Origin: Plecoglossus altivelis
Taxonomy: Eukaryota; Chordata; Actinopteri; Osmeriformes; Plecoglossidae
Direction of reading: 5' to 3'
Length of the DNA: 64,000 nucleotides
Assembly: GCA_036571765.1 (NCBI GenBank)
Contig: BROE01000011.1
Location: forward strand, 891,344-955,343
The notes under the pieces were generated by a model that worked only from the letters and a program-made list of their open reading frames with translations, was not told the origin of the DNA and ran no database searches. Made by a program: the position numbers and the translations under genes. This document shows, piece by piece, positions 20,584 through 32,900 of the stretch. Each line of letters opens with the position of its first letter. Position 1 is the stretch's first letter.

Positions 20584-22390
20584 TACAGACAGCAGACAAC
20601 ATCTCGTTCTAACACAATATAAAAAGGATCACTATATAATCAAACACTGGTTACAAAGACAAAGATAGGATGTACACTTGCATGCCCAAACGAATCAGAA
20701 TAACTGTCCACTTACTGTAGTACCTGAATATTGATTCCTGTTTGCGTTGTGCAATGCTGCCACATGGTGGTGAATTGACGCAACCATGACTCACCATTGT
20801 GGAATGGGGGTTTAACATTGGTCACCCATGGGCTGGGTGAATACTCAATCCTGATTGGTTACAGGTGTGTCCATTATGTGAAGGGCAATGCTTGTCGATG
20901 GTGTACATTATCACCTGATAATGGACAATTTATTTTAACCTATTTGTAAAATGTTACTGGACTGAATTTACTGTGCCAGTGTCAAGTAACCGCTCATCTT
21001 ACATCCCATTTGCTATTCACCTCGCTGATCTGCTAGCTACAGGCCCTATTTCAGACAGACTGCCGCCAACACGTCATGCTGATTATTTTTCTCATAAAAT
21101 CTTGATTTAATTTGGGGACAATGACATGGCTGTATATCTGGCAAGTCTTATTGTCAAACATACTGTCAAATTTTAATTACTGGTTGGAGAATATGTCAAC
21201 TTTGATGCGATCATCACATCCAATTCCTTTTCTATTTGTTACACAGGCTGCAGCTGTAGTACAGTACTAGCAGCCTAGTTTGCATTGGTCATTCGCAGTT
21301 TAGACGTTATCAACAACATGGGTCTTACATTTTACCAAAAGTTTGACGTAAGATTACCATATTTCAGCTCACGATACCATGTCTACAACCATTATTTCAG
21401 TTTAATAGTTTTGAAAGCCCTGCATTAGGTATCAAAAAAGTACTGATAATGTTCCTCTCCACGGAAGTGTATATGAAAGATAAAAAGTCAAAAAGTACTT
21501 TCCAGGTTTCCATAGAGTCCACAGTAGGTTTCCATAGACTTGGTGTTACAGTAACATACCATTGCATTAATCATAACACATTAACAACTAAATTATATTC
21601 AACAAAGTTTTTGTTGTCAAAAAAGAGGGGTTAGGTTACAAAGCTAAAACTGTCATATGTTACCTCTTAATTCAGGTAAAGCATTGGAATGTTACAGGGT
21701 GCCAAATTCATATCCCTCCAGTGGACCTACTTCATGATGTTAATGGTCCTCCGGTCACTTTCTTGTGCAGGTGTTTTTAAGGCCTTCCAGGGGGTCCATA
21801 GATATTTCCTTGAACTGTTGTTATCTGGGTTAATGTAAGTCTGTTAACCAAAGTTTGGGACATCCTCCATGTCGCTCTTGCTGTTGTACACTGCCACATT
21901 TTGATCTTCCATTTCTGCTGTTCCACAGCCGAACGGGCAGAACGCAGTCGTTGCTAGCCATCTCTTAAACATGCTTTTTCTTTTCAGGTTCAGTGCTGTT
22001 ATGTCCCCAATACTCTTGACATTCAGGGTTTGGCCTGTAGTGTCATAAATATTGCCTGTAAAGTATTTCCATTCCTTCCATTTTGTCTTTCTGTTTGCTG
22101 ACTCAGTGTGGCCCCTGGAACAGCTCCAACCTTACTGCAACCCTCTTTTCTCCAAAAGGGTAAACCAAACCTGTGGTGTAGTCACAGACTTCACCGCCTT
22201 TCCACCTGTGATAAACCCACTGTGGTATCTCACACGGCCTCAGCTTTCTTTGAGCCTCAGTGATCCCCGGTCAAGCTCCTCCTTGGGTGTTGACAGCCCT
22301 TCTGCAAAACATATATGTCAATCCTAACCATCTTGGGTGACCTCACCTGCTACAATCTTTTTCAGCCAGAACCGGAACATTGAGTGTCTT
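20584..22390. other. Intergenic, no gene seen
   Basis: Unique AT-rich sequence. No ORF of interest and no recognised repeat. Confidence 0.5.
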
Positions 22391-22427
22391 GACTTCCCCA
22401 AGACACATTGAGGGTCTTGGGGAAGTC
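22391..22427. repeat. Perfect 14-bp inverted repeat (hairpin)
   Basis: GACTTCCCCAAGAC at 22391-22404 and its exact reverse complement at 22414-22427, separated by 9 bases. It abuts the triplicated head of the SINE. Confidence 0.85.
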
Positions 22428-22728
22428 GTGGCCTGATGGGGGAAGTCATGGCCTGATGGGGAAGCTGTGGCCTGATGTTTAGGGAGTTGGGCTTGTAACC
22501 TGAGAGTTGCTGGTTCGATTCTCGCACCGGCAGGAATTGAAGGTGGTGAACAAACAGCACTCTCTCTGCCTTCAACACCATGACTGAGGTGCCCTTGAGC
22601 AAGGCACCAAACCTGTGGGTGTATGTTCACTGTGTGTGCGTGCAGTTGTTCACTACTCACTGCTGCGTGTGCACTTGGATGGATAAATGCAGAGCACTAA
22701 TTTCAAGTATGGGTCACCATACTGGCAG
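22419..22728 (+). mobile_element. tRNA-derived SINE with triplicated head
   Basis: The unit GGGGAAGTCGTGGCCTGATG occurs three times (about 22419, 22440, 22460). Then comes a tRNA-like head with a B-box match GGTTCGATTC at 22512-22521. The body includes GAGGTGCCCTTGAGCAAGGC and ends in AAATGCAGAGCAC and GTATGGGTCACCATACTGGC. Body and tail are words I recognise from teleost tRNA-type SINEs. The element is diverged and carries no obvious target-site duplication. Confidence 0.7.
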
Positions 22729-23205
22729 ACTTCCAAGAAGAGCTAGGTTACTGATCATAAACAACAAGACAGCCTCAAAAACATTGCAGGTGGCCAAGAC
22801 ATGAAGCTGACGATGTGAAACACAAATAAGTATCAATGGGTGCCAACCAGAATTGTAATTTTTCAAATGACGATAAAACAATATGACCCACAAAAGTACT
22901 AATGACTCTTGAGGGGAAAAAACAACAATAATATAATTCACAGCAAGTACAAGTTGTTAAATCAGTTACCACCAGGTGCAACATGTCCCTAAATTCCTGA
23001 AAAACTAACGTCTGATCTAGCAAATCTTTATGTGCCGTTGTACACCTGGAACAAGAGCGTCTTTAGCCTTTTCTTGAAGGCGGAGGGTCAGTTAGTATCT
23101 CTGATCGAGGTGAGGAGATGATTCCAAGACAGCAGAAGAGCTTGGATTGGGAATGGGTCGTCTACTGGCTGTATATCACCCTCACACTGTTCCCCTTTGA
23201 TCCCC

Positions 23206-24009
23206 TCAAGGTTCAGCGCTTTGCTCTTCCTCCTGCTCATTGGCAGACGATGACCCTCCCTCTTCCTCACCAAATGCCCTGGAGTTCTGCTCAGTCTCCT
23301 CCTCCCCGTGGTGCGTTCCTCCTCTAAGTAAGCATTGCAGAACCAGCATATCCTGTTCCTGTCCTGGGCCCATCTCTTGGTCCATATTACTGGGCTGTTC
23401 TCTGTCCAGCTGTGCTATGATTGTCCTTGTTGTTGGATCTCTGGTTTCCCTCTCCATCTTCCTCCCTTGGCCTCTATTCTCTTGTCCTATTAGCATAGGA
23501 TGAAAGACATTATCTGTATCTATGACCCTCCTGGCCACACAGGTTCCATTTACTATCCTGGATGCATGTGCTGGTGTCCTGCACTCCTGCACAATTTCTG
23601 CATATCAGCACGGTGCAGGCTGCTGCAAGCTGGCCCTTTAAGTCCACAGTCCCTGCACAATTTTGGCGTGTAAAAGATGTGTCCCCTATTGTTTCCCAAG
23701 GTAATGCGACTAGGTATGTGTCTTACCCATCCAACTGATGTTGGGTCTGGGGGGAGTCTCACCTGCTATTTCTCGGCTCTTGTCCCGGATTTAAGACAGT
23801 CTCATGTCACTTCGCCATATCTACTCAACCGTGGAGATGTCATCCTCGCACGCAAACGAAACAGTGATCGCCTTTATTTCTCTACATATCTTTAATAGCT
23901 CTATGTTCTTGTGTCTGTATTTTGCCCCGGAAATTCTCCCGTATTTGTTTATCACGGAAACTCCATTCGAACGTGTTTCTAATGCCAGGTTGTTTGCACA
24001 GTAACACAC
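23206..24009 (-). pseudogene. Decayed LINE ORF1-like (zinc-knuckle) relic
   Basis: On the minus strand, frame-shifted pieces read ITVSFACEDDIS, then HIPSRITLGNNRGHIFY, then PKLCRDCGLKG and CRSAGHQH. This order (RNA-binding segment, LGNNRG-FY, paired CCHC-like knuckles) is what I know from teleost L1/Tx1-type ORF1 and the ZCCHC3-like proteins derived from it. The knuckles lack some Cys/His and the frame is broken. An acidic, Gln/Glu-rich segment follows (down to 23206). No reverse transcriptase is seen nearby. Confidence 0.5.
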
Positions 24010-24567
24010 TGTTCAAATCGTTCCGTGAAAAATCGAGGGATCGTTATCTCTAGAAAGCGGTTATGTATTGATCCACAAATCCAGTCCTTCCATTTCCACC
24101 GCCATCTCGATAGGACAAAACACGAACGACAGTTTGCTAAATATGTAATAACGGGGATGATTGGAAATCTACAGTCGTGCGATCAGTCTACTGAGTACGA
24201 TGCCAACACAAGTGAAGTCTCTACGCAGCTCATTTCTGGCATTGCACTTAATCGGTCAATATGGTCAGGATGCCCACGCTAGCAGTTCAACACTTGCTTA
24301 AAGCGACAGACATGCGACGTGTGTTTGCAATAGACTGTTTTGTCTGTGGTCTGTGTTCACGTGAAAAGCATGATGAGAAGTAGCCTAACAATTACGGTGC
24401 GCGTAACGTTTCCGTTAGGCCACATAAAAATATGGCTCTTAAGTTTTCTCAAAAGTTTGGCTTTGGGGGAGAAAGTACCTTGCCTCAGCTTGAGAGCATC
24501 ATAAATGGTTGAAATGCGTAAATTGAGAGCCTTGAAACAGTAAAAAAATGGCAGGCATTGTTAAAAG

Positions 24568-24573
<6 letters not shown>
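24010..24573. other. Intergenic, no gene seen
   Basis: Unique sequence ending in a (TG)n run at about 24573-24610. Confidence 0.5.
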
Positions 24574-24610
<37 letters not shown>

Positions 24611-24615
<5 letters not shown>

Positions 24616-24854
24616 ACAGTTCTCGTTAAAATGCAGACCAGGTGAATGACTTGCACGAATTTGAATAAATACCATATCAAAAGGCCGGTGATGCAACAGT
24701 GCGGAAAACACCTTCGCGATTACAAGCTTGCATATAAGCCATTAGGAAACACCTAATACTATTTTTTGTAAAAGATCTCTTCAAAGATCATTATGTTCTT
24801 GTGTAGAGCAATAGTTGGCTATTTAGGAGATATGGTGTCAGACATGAGTCACTT
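24611..24854 (+). repeat. Local duplicate, copy A (X+Y joined)
   Basis: Block X (24611-24728) matches 25421-25538, and block Y (24727-24854) matches 25977-26104, both nearly identically. In copy A the blocks are adjacent. In copy B a 438-bp segment separates them. Both copies follow a (TG)n tract. Confidence 0.9.
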
Positions 24855-24978
24855 GTCGGGGTGACTTGTCGTTCACCTGCGGGGAACGTGGGCGCCACCC
24901 GACCCGCCCCGACCGCCGCCGCCCCCCCGAGAGGAGGAGGAGGAGGAGGGGGTTTAAGGCCAGGATGGAAGGGGGGGG

Positions 24979-24979
24979 N
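24979..24979. other. Ambiguous base N next to a G-run
   Basis: The only N seen in the window. It sits between G8 and A6 within a GC-rich patch (24855-24990) and between the two duplicate copies. Likely an assembly join. Confidence 0.8.
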
Positions 24980-25381
24980 AAAAAAGGTGCTAAAAGGGAT
25001 TCCGCGCGTAATTGGTTTTCCAAAGTTGAAACCTTTCCACCTCTTGTCATGCTCATGACCTTGCTGTCATGGCGATACTTACAGGATACGAGAAGGGGCA
25101 TTCCTCTCTCCCACTCCACCTGCGTGTGGAGACACATTCGGCAGAGGAGCTGGGTTGGGTGGAGGTGGGGGGAGATGGGGGCTCAACTAAGTTGGAGCTC
25201 CAGGGTGTTTGCTATGTTCAGCTTGATTTAGATAAAAACCAATACTCGAGCATAATTACGCTGTGTCATTTGATTGACCAGTGTGGCGTTTGAAATGCAA
25301 TCCGTTGAATGCAGGGAGCTACTGTAAGCTACAAAACATATAGCTGATTTGCATGCAATGTGGATGCGGTGCGCATGTGTG

Positions 25382-25420
<39 letters not shown>

Positions 25421-25425
<5 letters not shown>

Positions 25426-25730
25426 ACAGTTCTCGTTCAAATGCAGACCAGGTGAATGACTTGCACGAATTTGAATAAATACCATATCAAAAGGCCGGTG
25501 ATGCAACAGTGCGGAAAACACCTTCGCGATTACAAGCTGCTTTGCACGCGCCAGAGGTTTACTACAGAGCTGTGTAAACACGGCAAGATGATCACTCAAA
25601 CAAACCGGCCTAAGTGTTCGCTCACGGCAGAGTAAACTAGCCTTCGCCCTTAAAGAATACTGATACAGCATTGTGTCAATGACATTTATTTTTGGCATCC
25701 ACTATCAGCAGCCATAAATTGCAGAGAGAG

Positions 25731-25782
<52 letters not shown>

Positions 25783-26104
25783 CGCAGGAGTGTATTAATA
25801 ATGAATGCACAGCTCATTTGTATGTAAATGTGCCCAGACAGCGTGGCGGTCCAGTTCGGCTAGGCCTCATGAATAACGCATGAAGAAGAAGCCAACCTGC
25901 ACTGCAGAAGAAATAACTTGGAGGATAGATCTTGTCCGAAAACGTCTTGGCACTTTTAGTTTCTGTTGTTTGTGTTCTTGCATATAAGCCATTAGGAAAC
26001 ACCTAATACTATTTTTTGTAAAAGATCTCTTCAAAGATCATTATATTCTTGTGTAGAGCAATAGTTGGCTATTTAGGAGATATGGTGTCAGACATGGGTC
26101 ACTT
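25421..26104 (+). repeat. Local duplicate, copy B (X, 438-bp insert, Y)
   Basis: X at 25421-25538 and Y at 25977-26104. The intervening 25539-25976 contains a (GA)n tract at about 25720-25780. Identity to copy A is very high (a few substitutions). Confidence 0.9.
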
Positions 26105-28900
26105 AACCCTAGACCCCTTAACCTGTTTCGATGACAAAATGTCTCACGTGACACTATACCCACAGGGCTTCCCCGTGTATGGGGTTCTACAAATCTCCAG
26201 CAGATGCCGCTGTCTAATCTATTTTCGCCAGACGTGACTTGTGGTTGAATAAGACCATATCGAATACATATGTTGTGATTCATTTACCAGTAAAAGGTGA
26301 AATAACTTCCACGATATTTGTCATTTTAAGCATAAAGATTTTTCCCATCCGTCACAATGAGTGGATAATTACTGTGTGTACATCGTGTCAGTCACACGCA
26401 CACACACATGCAGCAGAGTGCACACTATGTATATTTATTCATTCATGTAATAAAACTATAAATTCATATAGAAAAATAGGCAGTCAAAACTACTTAGGCT
26501 TCTATACGGAAACACATGAGGCAAAGTATGAAGAATTCAAGAGTTTGTATTCAGTTTACATTTAGTCTGTTGAAAGGACTCGAGCCAATTTGATATCGAG
26601 ACACAGTAGGCTATTGACATTACTGTACAAGGTTATTACAATAAATGTGCACATTCATAGTTTGTCATTTTACTTAGGCTACCGCGTTCAATGAAATTAA
26701 CTATGAGTTCTAATGCAAGGATAATACTGTTTCAATATCATATTTTGCCAGCATAAGGTATTGAGTAATTCCGTATAGTTTATGATAAACATTAGTTATA
26801 TGTGTAGTCTTTACGTTCATTTGATAATACAAGTTGTTACTGTTGTTTCCGTACCAAAAAATAGCCCACCCACTGAAAACGCCATTGTATATCGTTGTTA
26901 AATATATACACTCCTCCTTCCCCATCCAACTTTTCTGTACATTTTCATGCCACTTGAATGAAAATATTCCTGGCGATATGCAAATGTATGCTGACGTACA
27001 AGATCATGTGGTTTTTGTCGTAGATCCCCCTATGAACGGCGACTTTTTCTACTGTACTGTTGTCTTTAGGTTATGCCAGAATCTTTAGAATTACCAGCGC
27101 TATATGCGCGTCACCGCAGACAACTATTATTGGGAATCTACCGCTAGTTTCACCGTCTCAGCCTCTAAAGACATTACTAGGCAGGTAAGACCGCATACAG
27201 CTTACTCTATTTCAACTCCGGTAGAAGATTTTGACCAAACTAAAGAGAAAACTCAAGTTAAGACCGATTGGTAGCGAGCTACTATAGCCGCCTTTTCACA
27301 GCTCGTGTGGTGTTCTATCTACGTCCCTTCCATGACAACGCGCGCTGACACTGTCAGCTAGAATCACCTTGCCATCAAATCATTCTTTGTTTAAACAGAT
27401 ATGATACACTTTGTTACAAGATATACATGCCGACTCGAGGCTAAAGTTTAAATGTATTTCTCTATGTTCCTCAATGGTCATTTAGTTTGTCACCGTGTAT
27501 CTTGTTGCTAACTTTCACCTTTCTTAAAAACCAGAGCAGAGAAGTACCTGGTAATTTTCGTAGTGTAGTTAGCTGGTGTAGCTAGCTCGACACAGTTCAC
27601 TTCTGAACTGAAGTTTAACTACTACGCTCGTCCCCTGGAATCCTGTTCCGAAAAAATGTCGGTTCTCCTGCCTGCTTAAGGAAGAATTTAGGAATTGTCC
27701 TAAGCAGGGCAGTGCCCCTCAACTATCCGTCCCTGACGTTGGTGTTTGCTGTATCGCTTGTTTACCGTCTTGACAAATTGAATTAGGCATTAGCTAGTCG
27801 TAGTTAACGTCAGACATTGCTATTTAATCTTATCCAGCAAGCGAACTAGTGCGACAGCCAAGGATTTTATTTTTGCATACAGTTTTCAGTGTTCAAATGA
27901 AGTGGTATGTAAACATTAAAACGATAAATCATGGCCAGCTAGCAAGCATGTTGACTTTGCTCAAAAGCGTATTACACACCCGCCTTACGATGTATCACGT
28001 TATTATAGATAACGTAAGGTTATTTGCTAAGCAATGCTAATAAGAAGAATAATAACGTTGTTACGAACGGTAAGTTTTCAATCTAGCAGTGGTGTGCCTT
28101 TAGTCGGCCGTTTCTGTGGCTTGTGGTTCAGCTAGCTAGCTAGCTGCCACGAGCTAAATGGTTCAATCGGGGTAGCAACCGCAGCCAGACAGCCAAGATA
28201 GGTTAACTGAGGTGACGCCTTGAACTGTATCATGCCATGGTAGATAGTCTACTGTCTATCGCGCCACTACTTTGCCCGGTGACAGCACCCGGTAGATACA
28301 CCAGTACATTTTCATACACCTCCGCATCTGACACAAGGTTGTGCTGTACTCAGGTGATTTTAATCATATGTAATTATATGTTGAGCATAGGGTAAACACA
28401 GCTACCGAGAGTTTGACCTAGATTGACCTAGAATCAAACGGCGACTCTGAGGAACGTCTCTCGATTTTCGATAATTCTGTTAAAGCCAGCTGTTGCCACC
28501 GTCCATTCGTTGACTTTCAACAACCTGGATCGCCTCCCCGATGTTTTTGCAGACACCGCGCTATTTTTCACACGGACGTGGTCTGGCGGTGTTCGCCCTC
28601 GACCCCAGGAAGTGCTCCTGCGATTTGTTTTCTTGTGCTCCTCTTGGCAACAATCATACAAAACGAACGATATGAGAGCTGTTGCCAGTACAAAACAGTG
28701 AATTAATTTTCAGAATTTAGAGCCAGACCCAGTGAGTTAATCTCAACCCAGCATTCATGTCTAAGAAGGAAGGAATCATTTTCGTATTTGGGATGGCAAC
28801 TACGAAACGTGACATTATTGTAACAAGAGTTTGCTGGGTGGGGGAGAAGGAGACACACGCCCTGTTAAAACTCCTCTGGTCTAGTTGTGCTGTAGCTCCT
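26105..28900. other. Intergenic, low-repeat region; possible zhx2 5' leader
   Basis: A single-copy-looking stretch without simple repeats. A strong donor-like CAG-GTAAGA occurs at 27182-27190, downstream of an octamer ATGCAAAT (about 26980) and a CRE-like TGACGTAC. Another donor-like CGGTAAGT lies near 28070. The zhx2 coding exon begins at a splice acceptor, so untranslated 5' exons must lie upstream, and this is a plausible place. There is no direct proof. Confidence 0.2.
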
Positions 28901-29940
28901 CAAACTCTGGTCTGTGCAGTGTGTGTGTGGTGAGTGCGTGTGTGAGAGGGGTGTGTGTGTGTGTGTGTTTGTGTGTGTGTGCGTGTGACGTCAGAGACAT
29001 GGCAGAAATTCTCTGTGATGACTCAGGGTGCATAGGGCAGTTAAAGCAAAACAAGTGTCATTCTCCCCCTTTCTCTGACATACACTCCTCACCGACACAC
29101 ACTTACACACTCATGACATGCACGCTCGTACACACATCACACACGGACTCATCATATTCTCTACATGCACACTCACACCCACCCACCCATACACAGTCAT
29201 CGCACACACACACACCCTCATCACACGCGCATCATACACCCACTTGTCACATACTCTCCTAAAAAATACACACATCAACATCACACACACACACACATCA
29301 GACGTACCCATGCAAACACCACAGCGGTGTTTGTCGTTGACATATGCGTGGCACTATCTCGGTATAGAGTTCAGGTCAGAGCAACTCAGTGGCTGGGGCT
29401 CAGAGAAGCCCTCGTAAAAAGGGCTAAAGTTTGATTCCAGTTGCCTCTCACCCAGGATCGACATCTCAGGTTTGGGGAAGATATGGCCTTGGTTGTGCCC
29501 CGGTGGCAGAGATATGTCTGTACATCTCCTACACATCCTGAGCACCAGGTGTAAGATTCACGGCGTTTCTCCGCCGTGTTTTCCCTCGGCCTACTCAAAC
29601 ACTCGAGCCACTTGATGTAAAGCGGAATCAAATCTCTTTTCTTTTTTTTGCAGCCTGAGAAAACATTGTGGGACGTTTGCCTCTGGAAAGTTGGGAAGCC
29701 CAGCCTAGAAATCTGGTGCGTCTCCGCATTCTCTTGCCCAGGATCAAGGAATCCTTTCATCTGCATCTTATTAGAACGTCCTGCTTGCATAATTCCTGGT
29801 TAATGGGAGCTCCGCATAGCTGCTTTGGCAAGCCAGCCCTTCTGCCAGAATCGAAATGTGCAAGTCATGTGGGGTAAATACGAACAATGTGTGCCAACGA
29901 ATCCCTAGTATTACCGTGCACCCCCGCACGCACACATACC

Positions 29941-29972
<32 letters not shown>

Positions 29973-32900
29973 ACTGACATAGAAATGCGCAACATAAACA
30001 GTTAAACAAATGTTTACAGATATGTAATAATGCAATACACACACAGAAATACACACATTTATATACATGCAGTGTAGTGTATACTGTAGACACACACACA
30101 CACAGCCCTGCCTCTGAGCTTGTGCTGTTTAGTCAGATCCTGCAGCAGGCTCGGTCTCTTACCCAACTTAGCCAGGCTGGCTCTAATTGGTTGTTGACAC
30201 GCATACACCATTTTGCAATATGCAGCTCATGGATTAACAAGCAAGGTGTTACAGACTCAGAGCCAGTGCCTAGGATGACTGTATCTGGAATAACAAACAG
30301 GCTGAATACTAGTAGCTCTGGTCCCAGACCAGGCTCTACTCCTCCTTGTGATCCCAGGTGTGGCCATGTGACATGCCCAACTGATCCAGGGACGGTGGAA
30401 CTCCGTCTCCCACGCAGCAGGAGCTGTGTAAACAGGCTCGAGCTGCTACGCTCACTGGCCGTTTCCGTTTCTCATGGCAAGACAGCACACCTGCCTGACG
30501 TAGGACTCGTTGGATGGCTACTTTTGTCCTAAGTAAAGCGCTGCTGTCTGCTCATGTTGGTTTAGATGATGTGGGGATTCTGTAGGAGGGCTGGTCAGTG
30601 GTTCTACCCTGTGGAGCAGCCGCACAGAGAGCTGGCGTGCCTATAGGCTTCAGATGTTGTTGACGGAGAGCTTAGACGGCCGATGATGTCATGCACCGAG
30701 GATAGACGGATAGTGATGTCATTGCTGTGGGCCTGAAAGCTGGTGTTGTTTCTCTCTCCCTTTCTATCTCTCTCTTTAGAATCTTCTGGCCTCTCTCTTT
30801 TCTAGCTTCCCTCCCACTTTGTGCCCTTTCTTTCATTTCACGTTCTCTCTTTTTCTCTCCCTCTTCTTCTTTAGAATTTGTGCTCTCTCTTCCTCTAACC
30901 CTCTCCCCTTCTATCTCCCCTTCTCTCTCCTCCTCTGTCTCTCCCTCTCACTCTCTCCTTCTTTCTCACTCTCCGTCTCTCTCTCCCCTCTGCCTCTCTC
31001 TGCGTCTGTAGCTGTGATGACCTCACTGTGGGGAGTCTGTCCCCATGGCTCGCTGTATACAGTCACCGGCACTGCCCAGCCCTCACACCGGCCCACTGTC
31101 AGCCCTGGCCCTCGTCATACAGGAAGCCTGTGTGTGACAGGGCGAGGGAGGGAGAGAGTTAGAGGGAGAGAGGAGGAGGAAAGAGAGACCGTGTGTGAAT
31201 GTTCAGCTCAGATTCTTTGGCGTAATGGCCGGCCATATTTTCATGCCTGTGCCAAGTGTTTTCTTGTGTGGTCTGATCTAACCTGGCTTGCTCTATCCTG
31301 ATCTACTGGTATAGCCTGTCTTAGCCTGCTTTACCGTGCCCTATATCTATATATAGACCAATATACAGTACTGGTCTATTAATATACACTGCATGCTGTT
31401 ATGTTAGTATATATTACACACACACCGAACCATATCTACTGGTGTGTCCCGGCTTAAATCTTTATATAACCACTGAATATATAAAATGACTCCCTGCATC
31501 AAAACATGACGGCTTGCTGCTCACAGGCCGTTTTGTTAGGTATTCTCTAACCAGATCGACTCCAACTGTTGCTCATCACCTAGAACAGGTTGGCCTGGTG
31601 CGACCCTGTTTACGACTGGATTCCAGAGGAAGTATTACTCTGAATTCGAACTGTTGGAGGTGCGCTCAGTGAAGTTTGCGGAGTCGCCAGGCAAAGTCTG
31701 CTCTGTTCTCAGGTGTGGCGCTTTTCTCTTTCAGACAACCTTTCCCCAAATCTGGCCACGCTTCTTTTTCCGCACGTTTCCTAGGTAACAAGCTTCCCAT
31801 TTTCTTTTCTTTTTTTGGGGGGGGGGAGCGGGGGCACAAAGCAGTGTCGTTTTCAGGACCTTTGCAAAGCTGTTTCTGTCTCTGCTTTGCCCCCGCCATC
31901 ACCCCAAACACGCACACACACACTCACACACTCATCATCATACGGCCCACAAACGAGTCAGTCCTCACTCACTGTCATCTCAGTTATGCCTGCAGTTATA
32001 CCCCCCACACACACACAACACATTCTCATATACACTCTGGTTACAATCGCACATGCACATACACACACACTCACTCACTCATGCTCACTCCCAGCACACT
32101 CACTCCCAGCCCTGACATTCTTGTGTTGTTGTGCCAAAGCAGGGGGCTACTCAGGGTAGTGCTGGAGCAGAGGCCAGCATGGAGAGAAGGGGATGTAGGG
32201 AGAGAAATGGTGGGTGGGTGGGAGGGAGGGAGAGACGTAGAACGGGGGAGGGAGGGAAAAAAAGAAAGAGGGAGAGAGACAGGGAGCAGTAAGAAGAGTC
32301 TGCCAGTGGAAGTTGAGGAGGCGGCTCTGGATTGTGATTGGACAACCACCACCTTACTGTCCGCCCCCCTATCCAAGGAAGCACCACCCATTGGGGGAAG
32401 TGGCGTGAGTATTCTCACCACAGGGGTTACCGAGGTTACCAGGGGAGCAGGGCTGTGCGCTCTTTTCGGAACAACTGTATCATTCCAGATTGGTTGGTGT
32501 GTGTATGTGAGCATTCGCACACGCATGTATGCATGCAAGTATTACTGATTGAGCTGCTGTATGTGTGTTGTCTGTGTGTGTTTTTGGAAGTGTGACAGCC
32601 TTAGTTGTGGTGCAGGAGTACTGGTTTCGGTGTGTGTGTGTGTGGTTAGTTAGGTTGGTGAGTGTGTGGGTGTGCAAATGAGTCATGAGAAACCACCCAT
32701 GGTCAGGTCTCACTTTCTGATTGGCCCGTTCTGAGTTACTACAGCTGGATGAGTTACCAAGGCGATCAAGCCTGCATCAATTCTGCTTCAGCGGGAAACC
32801 GGCGCTCCTACGACACATTTCTGTCTCCTTCACCACCCTGGCGCTCTGAATATGCCTGGCATGGATAGGAGCTGTAGAACACCATTGTTCATGTGAGCTT

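Noticed and set aside
28131..28146. (AGCT)n palindromic run
   Set aside because: Short and common in AT/GC-balanced fish DNA; no further structure around it.
31676..32548. 290-aa + strand frame
   Set aside because: Mostly Thr/His/Ser from CA repeats and Gly/Arg/Glu from a GA tract; no conserved segment.
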